Part shown: positions 21,094 through 26,450 of the stretch, in pieces
Layout: every line of letters begins with the position of its first letter
How positions within the stretch are numbered: the first letter of the stretch is position 1
Source of the DNA: a virus
Direction: 5' to 3' (one strand)
DNA length: 26,450 bases
Virus record (IMG/VR): IMGVR_UViG_3300042556_001221
Location: 1-26,450 of that record
The notes under the pieces: model-generated
The model's database searches: none
What the model was told of the DNA's origin: nothing
Seen by the model: the letters and a program-made list of their open reading frames with translations, nothing else
Made by a program: the position numbers and the translations under genes

Positions 21094-23445
21094 ATGGCTG
21101 AAAGAATTGTTAGTCCAGGCGTCTTTACAAGAGAAAAGGACCTCTCGTTTTTACCACAGGGTATTGGTGAGATTGGTGGCGCTCTTATCGGACAAACTAT
21201 CAAGGGTCCCGCTTTCGTTCCAACGAGAGTAGAATCATTTAACGAGTTTCAACAAAAGTTTGGTGGTTTGACCGAAGATTCATATCTTCCTTATACCGCA
21301 CAATCTTATTTGCAGGATGCTCCAAACGCAACTATCGTTAGAGTATTGGGTGCAAGTGGATACACCGCACAAACAATTGCATTGGTAGTTTCGGGTGCAG
21401 CTGGTCAAAAAGTGGCCGCTGTATTACATCCAACCACGAATACTTTTGGAGGTAACTATGTAGGTTCTTCAACTTCTACAGTAGTTGCAAGTGGATTGAA
21501 CAGCGCTTCATTGTTCCTTTTGAATTTAACAGGTAGTTCTGTTACCAATACAAGTGTAAGTGCTTCTTTAAACCCAAGTTCAGAAAACTATCTTACTAAA
21601 GTTTACGGATATGCTCCTAAATCTTCAAAGGTAGCATATACCTATATGAACTTTTCTACATTCCAATCAGCATCGTTTGCAGCTTCCAACTCATCTTCAA
21701 TAACGATTGTAACTCAATCGGTTAGTTATGCTAAAGAATACTCTGAAGCAACAACTCCTTACATTAAGTCACAAAAAGTTGGTGGTGTAGCTACAAACTT
21801 ATTTAGAGTTCATACTCTTTCTCATGGTAATGCTACAAACTACGAGTTTAAAATAGGTATCCGTGATATCAAACCAGCATCTGAAGTTCCAGGTTCTGAA
21901 TACGGAACATTCACTTTACAAGTTCGTAGAGTAGATACTGCAAAAATTCCTAATTCTATTTTTGGAACAAATGTTCAAGACGCAGACACAAGACCAAATA
22001 TCGTAGAAGAGTTCACAGGTCTTAACCTTGACCCAAATTCACCAAACTACATCGCAAGAGTTATTGGTGATAGATATGTTGAAGTAGACGCAAGTGGTAA
22101 ATTAAACATAAAAGGTGATTACCCTAATAATTCAGCTCATATTCGTGTTGAAATGGAAGCTGATGTAACGAATGGTGCTATTGACTCATCATTGGTTCCT
22201 TTTGGATTCGCAGCACTAACATCACCACTTAATAGTTCATATACTTTACCAGACCCAACTTATGTGGTTTCTCAATCATTGGGTGGTGTCGTAAATACAA
22301 AAGTATTCCTTGGATACAACTACGACTTCAGTTCAACTGATAACTTAAACTTTTTATTACCGCTACCAATTGAGGCTCAACAAACAACGGTTGGCACTGC
22401 ATTTGATTTGGCTACTTGCCAATCAGGTTCAGGTACTGTATCATTAACAAGTGATGTTGACTACAAGAAATTTATGGTTCCGTTCCAAGGTGGATTTGAT
22501 GGCTGGGAGCCAAACCGAGTAATTTCAGTTGGTGATTCAATTACCGCTGGAAACACCCAAGGTTTAGATTGTTCTTCTGCTACGGCTACGGGAACAATTG
22601 CTTTAAGAAAAGCTATCAACGCAATTTCTAATCCTGATGAGTTTGATATCAATATGGTTGTCCTTCCGGGTATTTTACATAGATTACACTCTTCAGTTAC
22701 CACATTCGCTAAAGATATGTGTGAAGATAGACAAGATTGTTTCTTTGTAATGGATGCAGGCGCATATAGTGATTCAAACACTACGGTTGTAAACGCATTA
22801 ACTTCGTTTGACTCTAATTATGTTGCTACTTACCATCCTTGGGTTAAAATCCTTGATACTGATAAAAACAAGCCAGTATGGGTTCCACCAAGTGTTGTTC
22901 TTCCTGGCGTGATTGCTTTCAATGACCAAGTTGCAGCAGAATGGTTTGCTCCCGCAGGTTTAAATCGTGGTGGTTTAACTGATGTTATTGAAGTTAAGTC
23001 TCGTTTGACTCACGCTGAAAGAGATACACTTTACGAAGGTCGTGTAAACCCAATCGCTACATTCCCTGGCCAAGGTGCTACGGTATTTGGTCAAAAGACC
23101 TTACAAGCTAGACCATCCGCTTTGGATAGAATCAATGTAAGAAGATTGTTAATTGCTGTGAAGAAATACATCGCATCTTCTACAAGATACTTGGTATTTG
23201 AACAAAACACGGCTGCTACAAGAAACCGATTCTTGTCAATCGCAAACCCATACTTGGAATCAATCCAACAAAGAAATGGTTTATACGCATTCCGTGTAGT
23301 GATGGATGAAACTAATAACACACCAGACGTAATTGATAGAAATGTTTTAGTGGGTGAGATTTTCTTACAACCTACCAAAACTGCTGAATTTATTGTGTTG
23401 GATTTCAACATTCTTCCTACGGGCGCTACATTCCCTGGTGCATAA
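21094..23445 (+). CDS. Contractile tail sheath protein, T4 gp18-like (783 aa)
   Basis: A TAGGAGA site precedes the start. The N-terminus (SPGVFTREKDLSFLPQGIGE, then GALIGQTIKGPAFVPTRV and NEFQQKFGGL) is the classic opening of T4-type sheath proteins. The C-terminal domain has the conserved region INVRRLLIAVKKYI followed by ASSTRYLVFEQN, and the end VGEIFLQPTKTAEFIVLDFN, which forms the strand exchange between sheath subunits. At 783 residues it is about 120 longer than T4 gp18. The extra length lies in the middle, where Ser/Thr-rich, surface-type sequence is seen (residues about 120-250). The protein polymerises around the tube and contracts on infection. The tube gene follows directly. Confidence 0.95.
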   Translation: MAERIVSPGVFTREKDLSFLPQGIGEIGGALIGQTIKGPAFVPTRVESFNEFQQKFGGLTEDSYLPYTAQSYLQDAPNATIVRVLGASGYTAQTIALVVSGAAGQKVAAVLHPTTNTFGGNYVGSSTSTVVASGLNSASLFLLNLTGSSVTNTSVSASLNPSSENYLTKVYGYAPKSSKVAYTYMNFSTFQSASFAASNSSSITIVTQSVSYAKEYSEATTPYIKSQKVGGVATNLFRVHTLSHGNATNYEFKIGIRDIKPASEVPGSEYGTFTLQVRRVDTAKIPNSIFGTNVQDADTRPNIVEEFTGLNLDPNSPNYIARVIGDRYVEVDASGKLNIKGDYPNNSAHIRVEMEADVTNGAIDSSLVPFGFAALTSPLNSSYTLPDPTYVVSQSLGGVVNTKVFLGYNYDFSSTDNLNFLLPLPIEAQQTTVGTAFDLATCQSGSGTVSLTSDVDYKKFMVPFQGGFDGWEPNRVISVGDSITAGNTQGLDCSSATATGTIALRKAINAISNPDEFDINMVVLPGILHRLHSSVTTFAKDMCEDRQDCFFVMDAGAYSDSNTTVVNALTSFDSNYVATYHPWVKILDTDKNKPVWVPPSVVLPGVIAFNDQVAAEWFAPAGLNRGGLTDVIEVKSRLTHAERDTLYEGRVNPIATFPGQGATVFGQKTLQARPSALDRINVRRLLIAVKKYIASSTRYLVFEQNTAATRNRFLSIANPYLESIQQRNGLYAFRVVMDETNNTPDVIDRNVLVGEIFLQPTKTAEFIVLDFNILPTGATFPGA

Positions 23446-23488
23446 TTTGAAGAATGATATACTTATAAGAAAGATTAGGAGAATTTAA

Positions 23489-23977
23489 ATGGCAAATTTA
23501 CTCACACCGCAGGAGATAATGTTTACAAATTTTGAACCAAAAATGTCAAACAGGTTCATTATGTATATTGAAGGAATTCCAGCATATCTCATCAAAGCGG
23601 CTAACCGACCCGAAATAGCTAATGGTAAAGTGGTTATTGACCACATTAATACTCGTAGATATGTAAAGGGTCGTTCAGAATGGCAAGATTTAAGCATCAG
23701 TTTATATGATGCGGTGGTTCCATCTGCCGCTCAAGCTGTAATGGAGTGGGTTCGCTTACACCACGAATCAGTTACCGGCCGTAATGGTTATTCGGATTTC
23801 TACAAAAAAGATATTACATTTAACTCGTTAGGACCAGTTGGTGATAAAGTTGAAGAATGGACATTGAAAGGCGCATACATTCAAAATGCAAAGTTTTCTG
23901 ATATGGATTACACAGGTGAAGATTTGGCTACTGTAGATTTAACATTGACTTACGATTACGCTATCTTACAATACTAA
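23489..23977 (+). CDS. Tail tube protein, T4 gp19-like (162 aa)
   Basis: A TAGGAG site lies ahead of the start. Length is nearly that of T4 gp19 (163 residues). Typical features are FEPKMSNRFIMYIEGIPAYL near the N-terminus, the central VIDHINTRRYVKGRSEWQDL strand pair, AAQAVMEWVRLHHE, and the closing VDLTLTYDYAILQY. These tube proteins stack as hexameric rings inside the sheath and carry DNA during injection. The gene follows the sheath gene and is closed by a strong terminator, as expected for an abundant virion component. Confidence 0.95.
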   Translation: MANLLTPQEIMFTNFEPKMSNRFIMYIEGIPAYLIKAANRPEIANGKVVIDHINTRRYVKGRSEWQDLSISLYDAVVPSAAQAVMEWVRLHHESVTGRNGYSDFYKKDITFNSLGPVGDKVEEWTLKGAYIQNAKFSDMDYTGEDLATVDLTLTYDYAILQY

Positions 23978-23996
23978 TTTTAGATTGAAAAATAAT

Positions 23997-24023
23997 AAAC
24001 CCCACTTCGGTGGGGTTTTTTTG
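23997..24023 (+). terminator. Intrinsic terminator after the tail tube gene
   Basis: AAACCCCAC (23997-24005) pairs with GTGGGGTTT (24010-24018) around a TTCG loop closed by C-G, an unusually stable tetraloop. A run of T follows. It lies 20 bases after the tube stop. Confidence 0.92.
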
Positions 24024-24044
24024 TTTTAAAAAGTTTTAATTCTA

Positions 24045-24051
24045 TATTTAT
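24045..24051 (+). promoter_or_regulatory. Late promoter-like TATTTAT motif after the tube terminator
   Basis: TTCTATATTTATATG lies 35 bases before the 78-aa gene and 22 bases after the terminator. Placement between a terminator and a gene start makes this one of the best examples of the motif. Confidence 0.65.
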
Positions 24052-24079
24052 ATGTAGTTTAACATAAACGGAGATTAAA

Positions 24080-24316
24080 ATGATTAATATCATTAGAAAT
24101 AGAGACACCAAAATCGTATACGCTGTTGTATCAGACGGTAATGTAGTAATTACTGAAACAGAAACTACTTACGATGGCGATATTTTCACAATTGATTCTG
24201 AATACCCATACACTTGGTCAAATGGATACGAATGTGTTCAAGCGGAAGTTGAAGTACCAGAAGGATGGCATGGTTCAAAATACGCTTTTGATAATGGAAC
24301 TTGGACATTAGTATAA
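24080..24316 (+). CDS. Small hypothetical protein (78 aa)
   Basis: An ACGGAGA site and a promoter-like motif precede the start, so expression is well supported. The product is acidic and beta-rich: IIRNRDTKIVYAVVSDGNVV at the N-terminus, a Thr/Glu-rich middle (ITETETTYDGD), and a C-terminus with aromatic residues (EGWHGSKYAFDNGTWTLV). The last segment resembles the ends of small phage proteins that accompany fibre or virion genes, but I cannot assign a family. One Cys. No membrane segment. It is the first gene of a unit that continues with the gp26-like hub gene, so a role in tail or baseplate assembly is possible but unproven. Confidence 0.7.
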   Translation: MINIIRNRDTKIVYAVVSDGNVVITETETTYDGDIFTIDSEYPYTWSNGYECVQAEVEVPEGWHGSKYAFDNGTWTLV

Positions 24317-24332
24317 TAAAATAAAATAAGTT

Positions 24333-25199
24333 ATGACTCAAAATTTAAATGATGATTACACCCACGAAGGTGTAATTGACCAATTACGAAAAGAACACGA
24401 AATTACGGAACTGAAAAATTATCAGTTTCCAACCGAAGTTATTGAACTACCATCTCGTGGTTTAATATACCCTTCAGATAACCCGCTTTCAAGTGGTAAA
24501 ATTGAAATGAAGTATATGACTGCAAAACAAGAAGATATTCTTACAACGCAGTCATATATTAAAGATGGTTCAGTTCTTGACCGACTATTTCAGTCACTTA
24601 TCGTGTCTAATGGTAATGGTCAACCAATCAAGTATGTTGATTTGGTGACAGGTGATAAAAACGCTATTATGATTGCTGCCCGTGTGTTGGGATATGGTAA
24701 AGATTACGAAGTAGAAGTAACCGACCCATTTACAGGTAAAAAGCAAAAAGAAACAATTGACCTTACTCAATTTGATAACAAACCATATGATGGTTCTGCT
24801 CAAGTAGCACCTCATACCAATGAGTTTGAATTTACCTTACCCCGTTCTCAAAGAGTTGTAACCTTTATGGCTATGACCGAATCAAAGGAGCGTAAAGTAA
24901 AGCATCAAGTTGAAGAGTTAAATAAAGCAAATCGTAAATTAAAAGATGAAACATCACGAGAACTTACAACTCGTTTAAAAACCATGATTCTTTCAGTTGA
25001 TGGTGACGCTGATAGTAAAGTGATTAGTCAATTTGTAGATAATGAATTATTTGCAGTTGACTCAAAAGCATTAAGAAACCATATTAACGAAGTTGTGCCT
25101 GATATTGACCTTAATTGGGAATTTATTTCAGAGGAAACGGGGGAAAGGAGGGAGATGATTCTACCAATGGATGTCACCTTTTTTTGGCCTAACTCCTGA
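24333..25199 (+). CDS. Baseplate hub / T4 gp26-like protein (288 aa)
   Basis: The N-terminal third shows the family hallmark FPTEVIELPSRGLIYPSDNP, then EMKYMTAKQEDILTTQSYIK, then SVLDRLFQSLIV, as in gp26-like T4 baseplate proteins (Pfam T4_baseplate). The middle is basic and helical (ESKERKVKHQVEELNKANRK). The C-terminus ends MDVTFFWPNS; an F-F-W-P ending is common in this family. It is longer than T4 gp26 (208 residues). T4 gp26 helps assemble the baseplate hub with the tape measure. The gene lies between the tube and tape-measure genes, the place where other tailed phages keep tail assembly chaperones. There is no GGAG site at its start. Its last 29 bases overlap the next gene, and a run of seven T lies in the overlap. 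Confidence 0.8.
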   Translation: MTQNLNDDYTHEGVIDQLRKEHEITELKNYQFPTEVIELPSRGLIYPSDNPLSSGKIEMKYMTAKQEDILTTQSYIKDGSVLDRLFQSLIVSNGNGQPIKYVDLVTGDKNAIMIAARVLGYGKDYEVEVTDPFTGKKQKETIDLTQFDNKPYDGSAQVAPHTNEFEFTLPRSQRVVTFMAMTESKERKVKHQVEELNKANRKLKDETSRELTTRLKTMILSVDGDADSKVISQFVDNELFAVDSKALRNHINEVVPDIDLNWEFISEETGERREMILPMDVTFFWPNS

Positions 25200-25398
25200 A
25201 TATAGAAAACACCTTCACACCCATATCTTTGAGTTGATATATCACGGAAATGGTGGATTCAATTTTAATGATGTTTACAATATGCCGGTTTGGGCTAGAT
25301 TGTTTTATATTAGTAAAATAATTGAGTTTAAACAACACGAAAAGCAATCTCACGACAAGGAAGCTGCTAAAATAAAGTCTCAAACACGAAAAAGGTAA
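25171..25398 (+). CDS. Small protein overlapping the gp26-like gene (up to 75 aa; possibly gp51-like or a frameshift extension)
   Basis: The frame contains FELIYHGNGGFNFNDVYNMP followed by VWARLFYISKII. I recall this as a conserved element found after gp26 in T4-like phages, sometimes linked to gp51-type hub assembly, but I am not sure of the name. It is basic at the C-terminus (KEAAKIKSQTRKR). The ATG at 25171 lies inside the upstream gene, and the strong AAGGAGG is 19 bases before it, too far for ordinary initiation. The upstream frame could instead shift by +1 (or -2) on the T run at 25179-25185 and join this frame. Either way the encoded segment is real, since its motif is conserved. It ends in a terminator. 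Confidence 0.65.
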   Translation: MSPFFGLTPEYRKHLHTHIFELIYHGNGGFNFNDVYNMPVWARLFYISKIIEFKQHEKQSHDKEAAKIKSQTRKR

Positions 25399-25424
25399 TA
25401 CCCGACACATTTGTTGGGTATTTC
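25396..25424 (+). terminator. Hairpin terminator after the gp26 region
   Basis: TACCCGACA (25399-25407) pairs with TGTTGGGTA (25412-25420), with one G-T pair and a four-base loop; two A-T pairs extend it. Only a short T run (TTT) follows, so it may be weak. It starts inside the stop codon and leads straight into a promoter-like motif. Confidence 0.65.
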
Positions 25425-25426
25425 TA

Positions 25427-25433
25427 TATTTAT
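25427..25433 (+). promoter_or_regulatory. Late promoter-like TATTTAT motif before the tape-measure unit
   Basis: TTTCTATATTTATACTATATG lies 30 bases before the chosen start at 25457 and directly after a hairpin. It favours the later start because the earlier ATG (25439) would be only about 12 bases from the motif. Confidence 0.6.
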
Positions 25434-25456
25434 ACTATATGATTAGAGGGAAAACT

Positions 25457-25663
25457 ATGAAATCACAAAAATTAGAAACCATTATTGAATCGCTTCACAA
25501 AAGAGGTATGACCGAGGGTGTAATCGGTGATTTTTTGAAAAAGATTCAAATCGCTATCAAGACAAAACAACTTGATAAGTTGACCAATGACCCTGAATAT
25601 CAAAAAATCCTTAAACAATACAACATCAAGCCCATAGATTGGGGAAAAAATTACGAATATTGA
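25457..25663 (+). CDS. Small helical hypothetical protein (68 aa)
   Basis: I use ATG 25457 because an AGAGGG ribosome site sits just before it; ATG 25439 is in frame but lacks a site and would lie too close to the promoter-like motif. The product begins MKSQKLETIIESLHKRGMTE and is mostly helical and basic. It ends with DPEYQKILKQYNIKPIDWGK, then NYEY. No family is recognised. It lies just before the tape-measure gene, with 14 bases between them, so the two are probably co-transcribed and may act together in tail assembly. In many phages a small gene at this place serves as a tail assembly helper, but that is a positional guess. Confidence 0.7.
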   Translation: MKSQKLETIIESLHKRGMTEGVIGDFLKKIQIAIKTKQLDKLTNDPEYQKILKQYNIKPIDWGKNYEY

Positions 25664-25677
25664 GTTTAGGGGTATAA

Positions 25678-26450
25678 ATGGCGCTCAATAAAGATAGTCA
25701 AGATAGATTAAACGCTATAAGAGAAGAACAGCAACTCCAAAGGAGCTTGCAAAAAATGTTGAGCGACAGAGTTACCAAAAGTAAAGAGTTAACCGATTCT
25801 CAAAAAGAACTTTCAGACGCTTTATTAAAAACAAATGACCTTGAAGATAAATTATTAACAATTCAAGAGCAAAAAGACAAAATATTTAAGACGTATGTAG
25901 GTAAAAATAAGGACTTGGGTAAAAAGTTGATTGAGCAACTTGAAACTATGGAAGAATACCTAAAGCTTGAGAAAAAACGAAAAGATAAAACCGAAGAAAT
26001 AAAAGAGCTGGTTGAGGGAACACGAGATAGTCTATTAGAATCCGTTGGTCTATCATCCGATATGTTTAAAAACGGAATCAAGTTTGGTCTTGGTATGATG
26101 GTTGCTAAAAAGGCAGCTGATATGGTGAAAACCGCACTTGAATCTACGGTTGGTCTTGCTAAAGAAATGTATCTTAATATGGGAACTACCGCAGGTGAAG
26201 CTGCAAGAGTTGGAGCCGAGGTAACAAAAGCAAGTTTGTCTATGACCGGACTTTTGTATGGTTCCGAAGCGGTTGCTGAAGCTGCAAAATCAACCGCTGA
26301 ATATTTTGGAAGCACGCATGTGATTAGTTCAGATATGTTAAAGAATGTAACTGAACTTAACGCAATGATGGGTGATGGTGCTGGTGCGGCACAAATGAGT
26401 CAATTACTTCAAAGTGCAAGTGGTAATGCCGCTGGTCTGACCGATGAAAT
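25678..26450 (+). CDS. Tape-measure protein, N-terminal part (partial)
   Basis: The start ATG 25678 has a TTTAGGGG site upstream, and the frame stays open to the window edge, giving the first 257 residues. Residues 1 to about 130 form a long charged coiled coil (EEQQLQRSLQKMLSDRVTKS, later MEEYLKLEKKRKDKTEEIKE). From about residue 135 the sequence turns hydrophobic and Gly/Ala-rich (FKNGIKFGLGMMVAKKAADM, then LAKEMYLNMGTTAGEAARVG), the usual composition of tape-measure proteins. These set tail length and are ejected on infection. It corresponds by position to T4 gp29. No catalytic domain is visible in the part seen. A minus-strand frame over this region is a shadow. Confidence 0.8.
   Translation, partial: MALNKDSQDRLNAIREEQQLQRSLQKMLSDRVTKSKELTDSQKELSDALLKTNDLEDKLLTIQEQKDKIFKTYVGKNKDLGKKLIEQLETMEEYLKLEKKRKDKTEEIKELVEGTRDSLLESVGLSSDMFKNGIKFGLGMMVAKKAADMVKTALESTVGLAKEMYLNMGTTAGEAARVGAEVTKASLSMTGLLYGSEAVAEAAKSTAEYFGSTHVISSDMLKNVTELNAMMGDGAGAAQMSQLLQSASGNAAGLTDE

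Noticed and set aside
14471-25434. T4-type late promoters TATAAATA on the minus strand at some of the motif sites (20711, 25427)
   Set aside because: No minus-strand genes are seen downstream of these sites, so the + strand reading is preferred.
25439-25456. ATG at 25439 as the start of the 68-aa gene
   Set aside because: No ribosome site and too close to the promoter-like motif; the ATG at 25457 has AGAGGG.
1-26450. tRNA genes, insertion sequences, attachment sites or terminase genes
   Set aside because: None could be recognised by eye; the DNA is almost wholly coding for virion and modification proteins.

Overview
The window is a block of late structural genes from a large tailed phage with a contractile, T4-like tail. 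All credible genes lie on the + strand, packed almost without gaps, in AT-rich DNA. The tail genes match T4 neck gp13/gp14, tail terminator gp15, sheath gp18, tube gp19 and baseplate-hub gp26, followed by the start of a tape-measure protein. The fibre style resembles uncultured aquatic T4-like phages. The host cannot be fixed from the sequence: many genes have a GGAG-type ribosome site, but several start codons have only an A/T-rich leader.

Layout. (1) 1-5979: five adhesin or fibre genes, the first cut by the window edge. They are rich in Ser/Thr/Gly, share short modules, and include a 55-residue gene plus a terminator between the third and fourth. (2) 6001-14456: two very large collagen-like fibre proteins (1162 and 1647 residues). 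Each begins with an intein-like Hint domain ending in His-Asn. The second also has a Cys-rich linker and a PA14/GLEYA-like domain inserted in the collagen. (3) 14507-18132: three tightly linked genes for a 2-oxoglutarate/Fe(II) hydroxylase, a GT2 glycosyltransferase, and a fusion of a GT4-type glycosyltransferase with a procollagen-lysyl-hydroxylase (PLOD)-like domain. (4) 18172-20706: neck and tail terminator genes. (5) 20741-26450: a coiled-coil protein, sheath, tube, small genes, gp26-like hub protein, a small overlapping gene and the tape measure, which runs off the end.

The most striking content is regions 2 and 3 read together: a phage-encoded collagen system. The collagen genes are full of Gly-X-Lys-Gly, the substrate context of lysyl hydroxylases, while proline is almost never in the Y position. 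The next operon encodes a glycosyltransferase-lysyl hydroxylase fusion with the domain content of animal LH3 and mimivirus L230, plus a second hydroxylase and a second glycosyltransferase. The Hint domains have lost the residues for N-terminal chemistry but keep the C-terminal His-Asn, so they look like self-cleaving leaders that release mature collagen fibres. The working model is self-processed fibres carrying hydroxylated and glycosylated lysines, made late in infection with the tail. The domain assignments are strong; the substrate relationship is inferred.

A recurring TATTTAT motif, usually within (C)TATATTTAT, lies 29-48 bases before five starts and further from two more. It often follows a hairpin terminator and probably marks phage late promoters. 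It splits the window into transcription units, one of which is exactly the three-gene modification cassette.
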